64,000 nucleotides of DNA from Mucilaginibacter_A sp964236465 (GTDB lineage Bacteria > Bacteroidota > Bacteroidia > Sphingobacteriales > Sphingobacteriaceae), in the NCBI GenBank assembly GCA_964236465.1, contig CAXSBZ010000001.1:1-64000 (forward strand). Direction: 5' to 3'. The notes under the pieces were generated by a model, which had not been told where the DNA came from, made no database searches, and saw nothing but the letters and a program-made list of their open reading frames with translations. The translations under genes and the position numbers were made by a program. Position 1 is the stretch's first letter. Every line of letters begins with the position of its first letter. Positions 24,542-33,130 of the stretch are shown here, piece by piece.

Positions 24542-25345
24542 ATGCCTTTACCCATTCCTCCTGCTAAACAAACGCCCGGAACTGCTTTTGAACGTTTGCT
24601 GACTATTTTGAACGACCTTCGCGAAAACTGTCCTTGGGATAAAAAACAAACTATGGAAACCCTGCGACATCTCACCATCGAAGAAACTTACGAGCTGGCA
24701 GATGCCATTTTGGAAGGCAATCAACCCGAAATCAAAAAAGAGCTGGGCGACGTGATGATGCACCTGGTTTTTTATGCGCGCATTGCTTCTGAAAAAGGAG
24801 ATTTTGATATTACCGATGTATTGAATGGTGTTTGCGAAAAACTCATCCACCGCCATCCGCATATTTACAGTGACGTTTTGGTTGAAAATGAGCAAGACGT
24901 AAAGCGCAACTGGGAACAATTGAAGCTGAAAGAAGGCAATAAATCGGTTTTGGGCGGCGTTCCGGCCTCACTTCCGGCATTGGTTAAAGCTTCGCGGATA
25001 CAGGAAAAAGCACGCGGCGTGGGTTTTGACTGGGAAGATAAAAGCCAGGTTTGGGATAAAGTTGAAGAAGAACTACAGGAGTTTAAGGATGAATTTCAGG
25101 TGCTAAACGAAGCATCCATCGACCAAGAAAAAGCAGAAGGCGAGTTTGGTGATTTATTGTTTTCGCTGATTAATTATGCACGTTTCATCAACATCAACCC
25201 GGAGAATGCTTTGGAAAAAACGAATAAAAAGTTTATCAAACGCTTTCAATACCTTGAACAAAAAGCAAAAGAAAATGGCAGGGAATTGCAGGATATGACG
25301 CTGGCCGAAATGGATGTTTATTGGAACGAGGCGAAGCAGGTTTGA
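24542..25345 (+). CDS. mazG: Nucleoside triphosphate pyrophosphohydrolase
   Basis: Hydrolyses (d)NTPs to monophosphate and pyrophosphate, cleaning the nucleotide pool. The 267-residue protein has two MazG domains. The first shows LRENCPWDKKQTMETLRHLTIEETYELADAI with the metal-binding EExxE and D, then GDVMMHLVFYARIA; the second repeats EEELQEFKDE and GDLLFSLINYARF. ATG 24542 is chosen over a TTG at 24524. A full motif copy follows the stop (25354-25380). Confidence 0.94.
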   Translation: MPLPIPPAKQTPGTAFERLLTILNDLRENCPWDKKQTMETLRHLTIEETYELADAILEGNQPEIKKELGDVMMHLVFYARIASEKGDFDITDVLNGVCEKLIHRHPHIYSDVLVENEQDVKRNWEQLKLKEGNKSVLGGVPASLPALVKASRIQEKARGVGFDWEDKSQVWDKVEEELQEFKDEFQVLNEASIDQEKAEGEFGDLLFSLINYARFININPENALEKTNKKFIKRFQYLEQKAKENGRELQDMTLAEMDVYWNEAKQV

Positions 25346-25353
25346 ATTGATTG

Positions 25354-25380
25354 ATGCTGTTTTTATCGGCATAAAATTGG
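25354..25380 (+). repeat. Dispersed motif, full length
   Basis: Forward copy: core ATGCTGTTTTTATC, spacer GGCAT, tail AAAATTGG. Identical over 27 bases to the copy at 43829-43855. Confidence 0.92.
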
Positions 25381-25415
25381 ATTGAATATTGTAATTTTAT
25401 CAAAAAACAAATCCA

Positions 25416-25625
25416 ATGGCAACTATTATAATTCATCCCGAATCAGAAGAGCAGGAAAACCTTTTTGAACAGCTTGCCAAAATGTTAAATGTACCTTTCG
25501 AGAAGTCGGAAGAAAGTCCTTATAATCCAGAGTTTGTAAAAATGATAGAACAAGGCAAAGAAGATATTAAAAATGGGTTGGGTAGAAAGATTACCTTGGA
25601 AGAACTGGATAATTTATGGAAATAG
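25416..25625 (+). CDS. Antitoxin of a disrupted YoeB pair
   Basis: Protein of 69 residues, MATIIIHPESEEQENLFEQLAKMLNV, ending EELDNLWK. Short acidic antitoxin of the type placed before Txe/YoeB toxins in Bacteroidota. It overlaps the toxin frame by ten bases. The antitoxin is intact while the toxin carries an internal stop. Confidence 0.75.
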   Translation: MATIIIHPESEEQENLFEQLAKMLNVPFEKSEESPYNPEFVKMIEQGKEDIKNGLGRKITLEELDNLWK

Positions 25626-25879
25626 TTTTATCGCCAAAGGCAGAAGACGATTTAACTTTTTGAAAAAAGTCCGGTAATAAAATTATCTTGCAAAAGATTG
25701 CTCAATTAACACGAGCAATTATAGAAAACCCTTTTAACGGTATTGGAAAACCTGAACAACTTAAACATAAATATTCCGGGTTATGGTCAAGACGTATAAA
25801 TTCAGAACATAGAATTTTGTACGAAGTTGATGCTAATATAATTACAATCTACTCTTTAAGAGGACATTATACCAACTAA
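25616..25879 (+). pseudogene. YoeB/Txe toxin gene interrupted by an in-frame TGA
   Basis: The frame from ATG 25616 reads MEIVLSPKAEDDLTF, then TGA (25661-25663), then continues without shift to the normal end at 25879. Related toxins have Trp at this place (LTFW), so a TGG to TGA change is the likely lesion. The rest of the gene keeps the catalytic residues of the family (GKPE, SEHRILYEV and the terminal GHY), as in the intact homologue at 22707. TGA is used as an ordinary stop elsewhere here, so recoding is unlikely. Confidence 0.8.
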
Positions 25880-25932
25880 AATATTAAATCTGATTTTATT
25901 AAAACAGTATATAATTTTTTTTAATATCACCA

Positions 25933-27168
25933 ATGCTTAAAAAACTACTCTTCCTTACTGTTTTTATCGGCATAAATCTCACCGCTTTTGCCCAGCATCA
26001 AAACAAAAAAAGCAAAGCAAATTATTTTCCGCCGGCTGGAAGCTGGGCGCACCAAACGCCGCCGCAATTGGGTTTAAATGCGGATAGTTTACGTGCTGCT
26101 ATTGCTTTTGCTATCCAAAACGAAGCGAAAGAACCACGCAACATGGAAATTTCACAAGCATTATCTTTTGGAAAAGAACCTTTTGGCGAAGGCATTGGCC
26201 CGTTTGCAGAACGCGGCGACCCAACCGGGATCATCATTTATAAAGGAATAATTGTGGCAGAATGGGGCGATCCTAATCGTGTTGATATGACCCATAGCGT
26301 TACCAAAAGCTTCCTTTCTACCGTTGTAGGTTTGGCGGTTGAAAAAGGTTTGATCAAAAGCGTGCAGGATTCCGTTTATAAATATGTGCCGCCGATTGAA
26401 GTTTACAATCCAACACAAATCAACCGGCCGGCAGAAGATTTGGGCAAACCGCAAATGCTGTATCCTTTTGCTTCTCCGCACAACAAAAAACTAACTTGGG
26501 ACGTGATGCTGCGCCAAACCAGCGATTGGGAAGGCACGCTTTGGGGCAAACCGGATTGGGCCGACCGGCCGCAAGGAAACGCCAGCGAGTGGATCAACCG
26601 CCCAAGAAACGAACCCGGAACGGTTTGGAAATACAATGATACACGCGTGAATGCACTTGCACTTGCGGCAACCAATGTTTGGCGGCAACCGCTGCCAAAA
26701 GTTTTAAAAGAATATATCATGGATCCGATCGGCGCATCAAACACCTGGCGCTGGTACGGCTATCGCAACTCCTGGATTGTGCTGGACGGTCAAGCAGTAC
26801 AATCTGTAAGCGGCGGCGGGCATTTTGGCGGCGGTATGTTTATCAATGCTTATGATATGGCGCGTTTCGGCTTGCTTACGTTGCACCGCGGCAACTGGAA
26901 CGGCAAACAATTAATTGCCGAAAGCTGGGTAAAACAAGCTTTAACGCCAACCACTGCCAACACCGGTTACGGCTACATGAACTGGTTTTTAAATACTGAT
27001 AAAAAGCTGTTTCCGCATGCGCCGGCTTCCGCTTTTGTGCATATTGGCAATGGCAACAATATTATTTATGTTGATCCGGAACATGATCTGGTAATGGTTG
27101 TCCGCTGGATACAAACCAAAGGCATGGACGGAACCGTGCAGAAAGTGCTTGCTTCTTTTAGCAGGTAA
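25933..27168 (+). CDS. Serine hydrolase of the beta-lactamase/penicillin-binding family
   Basis: Secreted serine hydrolase of 411 residues (class C beta-lactamase fold, including esterases and 6-aminohexanoate-dimer hydrolase types). Signal peptide MLKKLLFLTVFIGINLTAFA. The active serine lies in HSVTKSFLS (SxxK) and the second motif is YND in WKYNDTRVNA. Late glycine-rich HIGNGNN may take the KTG place. The LTVFIGI part of the signal peptide is encoded by a motif copy (25955-25980), and another (core TTGCTTCTTTTAGC, 27149-27174) overlaps the stop codon. Substrate unknown. Confidence 0.88.
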   Translation: MLKKLLFLTVFIGINLTAFAQHQNKKSKANYFPPAGSWAHQTPPQLGLNADSLRAAIAFAIQNEAKEPRNMEISQALSFGKEPFGEGIGPFAERGDPTGIIIYKGIIVAEWGDPNRVDMTHSVTKSFLSTVVGLAVEKGLIKSVQDSVYKYVPPIEVYNPTQINRPAEDLGKPQMLYPFASPHNKKLTWDVMLRQTSDWEGTLWGKPDWADRPQGNASEWINRPRNEPGTVWKYNDTRVNALALAATNVWRQPLPKVLKEYIMDPIGASNTWRWYGYRNSWIVLDGQAVQSVSGGGHFGGGMFINAYDMARFGLLTLHRGNWNGKQLIAESWVKQALTPTTANTGYGYMNWFLNTDKKLFPHAPASAFVHIGNGNNIIYVDPEHDLVMVVRWIQTKGMDGTVQKVLASFSR

Positions 27169-27178
27169 AAATAGCAGG

Positions 27179-27829
27179 TTATTTTCCCTCGTTTATCCCA
27201 TACAAAACATAACCTTGGCCAATATAATTTGATAACACGGTTTGCGCAGTCAACGAAACTTTTACGCCTGCATACAATTCTTCTTTCGTCACGTTTAAAA
27301 AGTTCATTGCTTGGCCACAAGCAATTACTTTTACGCCATTCTTCATTAAATCATCTATCAATTTGCTGTTAGGATTATCCTTTTTAAAGTTTTTTTGAAA
27401 GATTTCGTTTTTGCGGATTGACATCAGCGATGGGCCGTGTACCACAATAACCGGATGAATATTGGCCATCGGTATCCCGGACGCTACATGCAAATTGATG
27501 ATCCGCGCGATTTCTACCAAACCGGGATTTATTTTAGAATGTGTGCTATCTTTCGGGTTCATTGTAAACTCAAACAGCAATTTATAGTCTTTTTTCGGAT
27601 CAGGAATTTCATCTATCCCAGCCACAGGCAAAACGCCGGAATACGTTCCGGCATTGATTAAGGGGAAATAAGCCATCGAAGCCATTTTCGCAAACCTCGC
27701 CTGTTCTTTTTTTGCTGCCATCGATGTATCCAATGCTGCTTTTGCAGCACTACCGCCAGTTGATTTTTGGGCGAAAGAATTTGGCAGTGCGCCAATCACC
27801 AGGCAAAGTGAAAATAAAAACTTGTTCAT
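27179..27829 (-). CDS. Exported DsrE-family protein
   Basis: Protein of 216 residues with signal peptide MNKFLFSLCLVIGALPNSFA and a C-terminal DsrE/F-like domain (DYKLLFEFTMNP, IARIINLHVASGI, HPVIVVHGPSL, GVKVIACGQAMNFLNV). The cysteine in VIACGQA is at the place used for sulfur transfer in DsrE proteins. Cytoplasmic DsrE proteins relay sulfane sulfur; periplasmic versions are uncharacterised. Convergent with the serine hydrolase, ten bases apart. Confidence 0.82.
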   Translation of the reverse strand: MNKFLFSLCLVIGALPNSFAQKSTGGSAAKAALDTSMAAKKEQARFAKMASMAYFPLINAGTYSGVLPVAGIDEIPDPKKDYKLLFEFTMNPKDSTHSKINPGLVEIARIINLHVASGIPMANIHPVIVVHGPSLMSIRKNEIFQKNFKKDNPNSKLIDDLMKNGVKVIACGQAMNFLNVTKEELYAGVKVSLTAQTVLSNYIGQGYVLYGINEGK

Positions 27830-27941
27830 GGCCGATAAATTTAATTGATAAAAGATAAACTAAAGTACCTATTTATCTTTTAAAGAAAAATTATTATTTT
27901 TGGAATCCCCAACTCATTAACAATCAACCTGTCCATTTCTT

Positions 27942-27968
27942 CTACTGTTTTTATACAATGAAAATTGC
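27942..27968 (+). repeat. Dispersed motif spanning the nitrilase start codon
   Basis: Forward copy: core CTACTGTTTTTATA and tail AAAATTG; the ATG of the next gene sits in the variable spacer. Confidence 0.75.
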
Positions 27969-28758
27969 CGTTGCTTCTCCCCCGATCCCGCAATCTTTGG
28001 ATGCGGGTTTGTTTTGGCTCGAAACATTAACAGCACAAGCTAAAGCAGCGCAGGCAGCAATTATCTGCTTCCCGGAAAGTTTTTTGCCGGGTTATCCTGG
28101 TATGCCTTATCCAGTGCAAGACCGTGAAAATGACCGGCTAAAAGAAGCATTGCAACGTGCCTGCGAAATTGCTTCGGCACAAAAAGTTGCGATCATTTTG
28201 CCTATGGATTGGCACAGCAACGCCGGACTTTTAAATGTGGCACAAGTAATTTCTGCGGAAGGAAAAGTTTTAGGCTATCAAACCAAAAATCAGTTGGATC
28301 CAACGGAAGACGAAATTTGGACAGCCGGCAAAACCCGACAACTATTTGAAGTCAGCGGGTTGAAATTCGGCATCACCATCTGCCATGAAGGTTTTCGATA
28401 TCCCGAATCAGTACGTTGGGCGGCGCAAAACGGTGCACATATCGTTTTTCATCCGCATTTTTCCGGTGGCGATGAGGAAGGAACCGAGTTATCGCAATTC
28501 CTTCACCCCGAAAACCCTTACTACGAAAAAGCCATGATGATGCGTGCGTTGGAAAACACCATTTACTTCGCCAGCTCCAATTACGCCTCAAAATATACAG
28601 AATCTGCCAGTTCCATTTTTGCACCCGATGGAAAATGTATGGTAAACGAAGCATACGGGAAAGTGGGGATTATTGTGGCTGATATTGATTTAAATTTGGC
28701 GACGGGTTTGCTGGCCAAAAGATTTAAAAAAGAGTTATACCAAAACTATAAAACCTAA
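27958..28758 (+). CDS. Carbon-nitrogen hydrolase (nitrilase superfamily)
   Basis: Amidase or nitrilase of 266 residues. The catalytic triad is clear: E40 (CFPESFLPGYPG), K110 (YQTKNQLDPTEDE) and C142 (ITICHEGFRYPE). Length suits a single-domain carbon-nitrogen hydrolase. The pattern is closer to amide hydrolases than to true nitrilases, but the substrate cannot be fixed. A motif copy (core GCTAAAAGAAGCAT, 28126-28150) encodes the RLKEAL helix. Confidence 0.88.
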   Translation: MKIAVASPPIPQSLDAGLFWLETLTAQAKAAQAAIICFPESFLPGYPGMPYPVQDRENDRLKEALQRACEIASAQKVAIILPMDWHSNAGLLNVAQVISAEGKVLGYQTKNQLDPTEDEIWTAGKTRQLFEVSGLKFGITICHEGFRYPESVRWAAQNGAHIVFHPHFSGGDEEGTELSQFLHPENPYYEKAMMMRALENTIYFASSNYASKYTESASSIFAPDGKCMVNEAYGKVGIIVADIDLNLATGLLAKRFKKELYQNYKT

Positions 28759-28814
28759 CAAACGTGTTCTTAATTTGAGAACTTTTTTTTAAATTTGAAT
28801 TTGCTAAAACCTTT

Positions 28815-29111
28815 TTGAAAAGAATAATTGCTAAAAAAACACTTCGTATTTTCTGGGAAAAATATCCTGATGCTGAGCAGTATTTAAAAACATGGTATGA
28901 TACGGCCAAATCTGCTAACTGGAAGTCGCCTGGTGATGTGAAGCTAACTTACATCAATGCAAGTATTTTAAAAGAGAGTCGGGTGATATTTAATATTAAG
29001 GGAAATTCTTACCGGCTAATTGTTAAGTTTAATTACGAAAGAGAATGGATATTTATTCGTTTTGTAGGAACACATGCTGAGTATGATAAGATAGATGCCA
29101 ATTCAATTTAA
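28815..29111 (+). CDS. higB: HigB-type mRNA interferase toxin
   Basis: Toxin of 98 residues in the RelE/HigB superfamily. The sequence KRIIAKKTLRIFWEKYPDAEQYLKTWYDTAK and the C-terminal YEREWIFIRFVGTHAEYDKID are family hallmarks, the latter with the HAEYD end. There is no upstream ATG, so TTG 28815 is taken as start. Toxin-first order with the antitoxin six bases downstream is standard for HigBA. Confidence 0.9.
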   Translation: MKRIIAKKTLRIFWEKYPDAEQYLKTWYDTAKSANWKSPGDVKLTYINASILKESRVIFNIKGNSYRLIVKFNYEREWIFIRFVGTHAEYDKIDANSI

Positions 29112-29117
29112 AGAATA

Positions 29118-29483
29118 ATGAGTTTAAAACCAATAAATACGGAAGCTGATTACACAGAGGCTTTAAAAAAATTAGAATTAGTTTTTGATGCTCCACCTGA
29201 AACAGAACAGGGCAACGAAGCAGAAATACTTGCTTTACTGATTGAGCATTATGAAAATGTACATTATCCGATCGAGGCACCCGATCCAATTGAAGCAATT
29301 AAAATAAGGATGGAGGAAATGAACTTGAAACAAAAGGATTTAGTTGGCGTAATTGGCGGTAAAAGCAAAGTATCTGAAGTGCTCAATAAAAGGAAAAAGT
29401 TGAATGTAGATATGATCCGCGAGTTAGAAAAAATGTTAAATATTTCTGCTTCTGTTTTGATTGGCAATTATCAGTTGAAATAA
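29118..29483 (+). CDS. higA: HigA-type helix-turn-helix antitoxin
   Basis: Antitoxin of 121 residues. An acidic N-terminal region (ADYTEALKKLELVFDAPPETEQGNE) typical of COG5499-type antitoxins precedes a helix-turn-helix domain (IKIRMEEMNLKQKDLVGVIGGKSKVSEVLNKRKKL). It probably neutralises HigB and represses the operon. Confidence 0.9.
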   Translation: MSLKPINTEADYTEALKKLELVFDAPPETEQGNEAEILALLIEHYENVHYPIEAPDPIEAIKIRMEEMNLKQKDLVGVIGGKSKVSEVLNKRKKLNVDMIRELEKMLNISASVLIGNYQLK

Positions 29484-29542
29484 ATTCTGCTGTTATTTAA
29501 ATTAGTTTTGGATAGAAACATCTTAGCTTTTAACAAAATTTC

Positions 29543-29550
29543 TATATTTG
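29543..29550 (+). promoter_or_regulatory. Probable -7 element of the his operon
   Basis: TATATTTG fits TAnnTTTG. It would start a leader RNA of about 120 bases before hisG. Confidence 0.45.
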
Positions 29551-29555
29551 CACAA

Positions 29556-29569
29556 GCTTCTTTTGAAGC
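29556..29569 (+). promoter_or_regulatory. Small hairpin at the start of the his leader
   Basis: GCTTC-TTTT-GAAGC is a perfect five-base stem with a four-base loop, directly after the predicted transcription start and eight bases before the candidate leader peptide. It may stabilise the 5' end or belong to an attenuator. Confidence 0.35.
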
Positions 29570-29577
29570 AAAAAATC

Positions 29578-29628
29578 ATGAAAAAATATTTCACCCAGTT
29601 GTATCCTCATCATTCATCCCAAGTTTGA
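29578..29628 (+). CDS. Candidate his operon leader peptide
   Basis: A 16-codon frame reads MKKYFTQLYPHHSSQV and stops 53 bases before hisG. Two adjacent His codons in a short frame just after a promoter are what a histidine-sensing attenuator needs, though classical ones have longer His runs. I could not draw a convincing terminator/antiterminator pair, so this is tentative. Confidence 0.4.
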   Translation: MKKYFTQLYPHHSSQV

Positions 29629-29680
29629 TTTTTTTGCACGAAATATTAATTCCTTTTTTGTTATCCAATCCAAAGTTCCA

Positions 29681-30532
29681 TTGAAACCACTTAAAATAGC
29701 GATCCAGAAATCTGGTCGCCTCAACGAAAAATCTGTAGAACTGTTAAAAAACTGCGGCCTGTCTTTCGAGAATTATAAAAGTTCGTTGATTTCCCCGGTT
29801 TCAAATTTTCCATTGGAGATTTTGTTTTTGCGCGATGACGACATTCCGGAATACGTGCAGGACGGCATTGCAGATTTGGGGATTGTGGGCGAAAACGTAA
29901 TCTTGGAAACCGAAGTGGAAGTAAGTTACCTGCAACATTTGGGTTTTGGAAAATGCACGCTAAAAATAGCATTGCCCAACAACAGCGAAGTGGAAAACTT
30001 GAGCCAGCTTCAGGGAAAATCCATCGCCACTTCTTATCCGGTTATTTTAGATAAGTTCTTGAAAAAAAACAACATTCAGGCTGATATACGCACCATTTCA
30101 GGCTCGGTAGAAATTAGTCCGGGTTTGGGTTTGAGTGATGCCATTTTCGATATAGTTTCTACCGGCGGCACGTTGAAAAGCAATGGTTTGAAGCCTTTTG
30201 CCGATGTGATTTCTTCAGAAGCGGTTTTAATCGGAAGAAAAGGCGAAGAAAACAATGAACACGTTTTAGAACTGATCCAGCGCATTCAATCGGTTTTGCG
30301 TGCCAAAGAAACCAAATACGTGGTGCTGAATGTGCCCGAACATTGTTTAACACAAATTTTAAAATTATTGCCCGGCGTAAAAAGCCCAAGCGTTATCCCG
30401 TTGGCCGAAAGCGGCTGGGTTGCGGTGCACACGGTTATCCCGGAACGTGATTTTTGGAACAAGATCAGCGAACTAAAAACAGCTGGCGCACAAGGGATTG
30501 TGGTGATGCCGATTGAAAAAATCATTTTGTAA
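29681..30532 (+). CDS. hisG: ATP phosphoribosyltransferase (long form)
   Basis: First and feedback-controlled step of histidine synthesis, joining ATP and PRPP. The 283-residue protein is the long, self-sufficient HisG, with IAIQKSGRLNEKSVELLKNCGL at the N-terminus, LGIVGENV, the PRPP-binding ISGSVEISPGLGLSDAIFDIVSTGGTL, and a C-terminal histidine-sensing domain ending QGIVVMPIEKII. The start is a TTG at 29681, the only fit to the family. A variant motif copy (core GCTAAAAATAGCAT, 29945-29972) lies inside. Confidence 0.95.
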   Translation: MKPLKIAIQKSGRLNEKSVELLKNCGLSFENYKSSLISPVSNFPLEILFLRDDDIPEYVQDGIADLGIVGENVILETEVEVSYLQHLGFGKCTLKIALPNNSEVENLSQLQGKSIATSYPVILDKFLKKNNIQADIRTISGSVEISPGLGLSDAIFDIVSTGGTLKSNGLKPFADVISSEAVLIGRKGEENNEHVLELIQRIQSVLRAKETKYVVLNVPEHCLTQILKLLPGVKSPSVIPLAESGWVAVHTVIPERDFWNKISELKTAGAQGIVVMPIEKIIL

Positions 30533-30559
30533 ATACTGTTTTTACCGGGTAAAAATTGG
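30533..30559 (+). repeat. Dispersed motif between hisG and hisD, full length
   Basis: Forward copy: ATACTGTTTTTACC, GGGT, AAAAATTGG. It fills the entire 31-base hisG-hisD gap. Confidence 0.92.
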
Positions 30560-30563
30560 CGCG

Positions 30564-31856
30564 ATGTTAAAAGTTTATAATTATAACGAACTCTCGGAAG
30601 CGGATATTAAGCAATTGACTTTGCGGAATACTGATTCGGGAAACGAGATCCGGGAAACGGTAGAAAACATCCTTTCAAACGTAAAACAAAACGGTGATCA
30701 AGCTTTGCGCTATTATGCTTTAACTTTTGATAAAGTAACGCTTGATAATCTTTTTACTGATGAAAAAGAGCTAAGCGAATTAGCCGAACAAGTTTCTGAT
30801 GAACAAAAACAAGCGATAAAAACAGCTTATCAAAACATTTTAAAATTCCATCAAACCCAATATCACACAGAAGAAAAAGTAGAAACCATGCCCGGCGTAA
30901 CCTGTTGGCGCGAACTGCGGCCGATAGAAAAAGTTGGTTTATACATTCCGGGTGGCACAGCGGTTTTGCCAAGTACTTTTTTGATGTTGGGAATCCCGGC
31001 AAAAATTGCTGGTTGCAAAGAAATTGTGGTTTGTTCTCCGCCACAAAAAAACGGCAAAATCAATCCGTACATTGCTTTTGTGGCACAGCTTTTAGGCATC
31101 AAAAAAGTATTTTTAGTTGGCGGCGCACAAGCGGTTGCGGCAATGGCTTACGGTACGGAAAGCATCCCGAAGGTTGATAAAATTTTTGGACCTGGAAATC
31201 AGTACGTTACCAAAGCAAAAACGATTGTTCAATCTACAACGGTTACAGCGATTGATATGCCTGCCGGTCCATCCGAAGTTTTGATAATTGCGGATGAAAC
31301 TGCCAATCCGGTTTTTGTGGCTGCGGATTTACTGGCGCAGGCTGAGCATGGCGTGGATAGTCAATCGGTGCTGGTTTCTACTTCTCAAAAATTGATTGAT
31401 GAAACTATTTTGGAGCTGGAAAAGCAGTTACCGGTTCTGCCGCGAGCAGCAATCACCCAAAAAGCAATGGCCAATTCGTATGCTGTTTTTACGGGTAATT
31501 TATTGGAGTCGATGGATTTTAGCAACCAATATGCACCGGAGCATTTGATTTTGGCAACCAACAATTGGCAACAAATCACCGAAAAAATCATCAACGCAGG
31601 TTCTGTTTTTTTGGGAAATTTAACGCCCGAAAGTGCTGGTGATTATGCTTCCGGAACCAATCATACTTTGCCCACAAGTGCTTATGCCAGAGCATATTCT
31701 GGTGTTTCGGTTGATTCTTTTGTGAAGAAAATCACGTTTCAGCATTTAACGCCGGAAGGTTTGCAAAACATCGGCAAAACGGTAGAAATATTGGCAGAAC
31801 TGGAAGGTTTGCAGGCGCACAAAAACGCGGTAACAGTACGATTAAAAGATATATAA
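30564..31856 (+). CDS. hisD: Histidinol dehydrogenase
   Basis: Zinc enzyme oxidising histidinol to histidine in two NAD-dependent steps; 430 residues. Hallmarks are GLYIPGGTAVLPSTFLMLGIPA, IFGPGNQYVTKAK, DMPAGPSEVLIIAD, DLLAQAEHGVDSQSVLV and ESAGDYASGTNHTLPT. The frame opens at a TTG (30513) inside hisG, but ATG 30564 after the motif copy is the family start. A motif copy (core ATGCTGTTTTTACG, 31480-31505) encodes YAVFTGNLL. Confidence 0.96.
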   Translation: MLKVYNYNELSEADIKQLTLRNTDSGNEIRETVENILSNVKQNGDQALRYYALTFDKVTLDNLFTDEKELSELAEQVSDEQKQAIKTAYQNILKFHQTQYHTEEKVETMPGVTCWRELRPIEKVGLYIPGGTAVLPSTFLMLGIPAKIAGCKEIVVCSPPQKNGKINPYIAFVAQLLGIKKVFLVGGAQAVAAMAYGTESIPKVDKIFGPGNQYVTKAKTIVQSTTVTAIDMPAGPSEVLIIADETANPVFVAADLLAQAEHGVDSQSVLVSTSQKLIDETILELEKQLPVLPRAAITQKAMANSYAVFTGNLLESMDFSNQYAPEHLILATNNWQQITEKIINAGSVFLGNLTPESAGDYASGTNHTLPTSAYARAYSGVSVDSFVKKITFQHLTPEGLQNIGKTVEILAELEGLQAHKNAVTVRLKDI

Positions 31857-31874
31857 AAGAAAATTTCTCCACCT

Positions 31875-32037
31875 TGTCATTCCGACGATAGGAGGAATCT
31901 TCTTCGAATAAAAAAGAGCAACAAAAGATTAAGTTGAAAGAAGATTTCTCCCGCTGGTCGAAATGACAAAAAGCAGAAACCTTTATCAAACAAAAAAATA
32001 AAGTTGAAAGAAGATTCCTCCTATCGTCGAAATGAGA
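31875..32037. repeat. REP-like palindromic repeats between hisD and hisC
   Basis: Three related arms: 31875-31908 (starts TGTCATTCCGACGATAGG), 31939-31968 (ends GGTCGAAATGACA) and 32008-32037 (ends ATCGTCGAAATGAGA). The first and third are inverse copies. They fill most of the 221-base gap and could fold into a large hairpin in the his transcript. Confidence 0.85.
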
Positions 32038-32077
32038 AAAACAACGTCGAAAAGACAGTAGGAAAAAACATAAAACA

Positions 32078-33130
32078 ATGAGTTTCAACCTCCAAAATCT
32101 CCTTCGGGAAAATATCAAAAACCTCAAGCCGTATTCTTCTGCGCGGGATGAATTTCAGGGCGAAGCCAGCATTTATCTGGATGCGAACGAAAACGCGTAC
32201 GGTTCTCCCTTGGAAACAAATTATAACCGTTATCCGGATCCGCTTCAGTTTAAAGTTAAAACAAAAATTACAGCGATAAAAGGAGTACCGCCGCGCAATA
32301 TTTTTTTGGGAAATGGCAGCGACGAAGCGATCGATATTCTGTTCAGAAGTTTTTGCCATCCCGGAATTGATAACGTGATCTTGGTTCCGCCAACGTATGG
32401 CATGTATCAGGTTTCGGCAAATATCAATGATATTCAGGTTCAAAATATTCCCTTAACTGCTGATTATCAGTTAAATTTGGAAGGGATTGCAGAAGCGATC
32501 AACCCAAATACCAAACTAATTTTCATTTGTTCGCCCAATAATCCAACCGGAAATTCGATCAACCGGGAAGATATAGAAACGCTGCTGGCCAATTTTAACG
32601 GAATTGTGGTTGTGGACGAAGCGTATATCAATTACAGCCGCCAAAAAAGTTTTATCCAGGAACTGACTGAATATGGTAACTTGGTGGTTTTGCAAACGCT
32701 TTCAAAAGCCTGGGGTTTGGCCGGTTTAAGAATTGGAATGGCTTTTGCCTCCGAAGAAATTATTGAAGTTTTTAACCGTGTAAAACCGCCTTACAATATC
32801 AACGAAGCTTCGCAAACTTTAGCTTTGCAGGCTTTGGATAATTTGGAACAGGTGAACCGCTGGATCAAAGAAACGCTGCTGGAACGCGATAAATTGGTTC
32901 TGGGCTTGAAAAACCTAAGCTTTATGATCGACATTTATCCTTCGGACGCCAATTTTATACTGGTAAAAACAGCATCGCCAAAAGCGATTTATCAGTTTTT
33001 GGTAGAAAAAGGAATTATCGTTCGTGATCGTTCTAAAGTAGAACTTTGCGAAGGGTGTTTGCGCATCACGGTTGGAACGCCAACGGAAAACACACAATTA
33101 TTAAACAGTTTGACTGCCTTTGAAGCATGA
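32078..33130 (+). CDS. hisC: Histidinol-phosphate aminotransferase
   Basis: PLP aminotransferase of 350 residues making histidinol phosphate from imidazole acetol phosphate and glutamate. Signs are YLDANENAYGSP, GNGSDEAIDILFRSF, ICSPNNPTGN, the PLP-binding lysine in TLSKAWGLAGLRIGM, and the C-terminal LRITVGTPTENT. It overlaps hisB by four bases (ATGA). A full motif copy (CCAATTTT then core GGTAAAAACAGCAT, 32949-32975) lies within the coding sequence. Confidence 0.96.
   Translation: MSFNLQNLLRENIKNLKPYSSARDEFQGEASIYLDANENAYGSPLETNYNRYPDPLQFKVKTKITAIKGVPPRNIFLGNGSDEAIDILFRSFCHPGIDNVILVPPTYGMYQVSANINDIQVQNIPLTADYQLNLEGIAEAINPNTKLIFICSPNNPTGNSINREDIETLLANFNGIVVVDEAYINYSRQKSFIQELTEYGNLVVLQTLSKAWGLAGLRIGMAFASEEIIEVFNRVKPPYNINEASQTLALQALDNLEQVNRWIKETLLERDKLVLGLKNLSFMIDIYPSDANFILVKTASPKAIYQFLVEKGIIVRDRSKVELCEGCLRITVGTPTENTQLLNSLTAFEA

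Noticed and set aside
25661..25663. TGA read as Trp (alternative code or recoding)
   Set aside because: TGA ends several intact genes in the window (for example the DUF433 gene and the acyl-CoA reductase), and no recoding element is visible. A nonsense mutation is simpler.
29556..29569. Copy of the dispersed motif (GCTTCTTTTGAAGC)
   Set aside because: It lacks the AT start and the ATC end and is a self-complementary hairpin, unlike the real copies.
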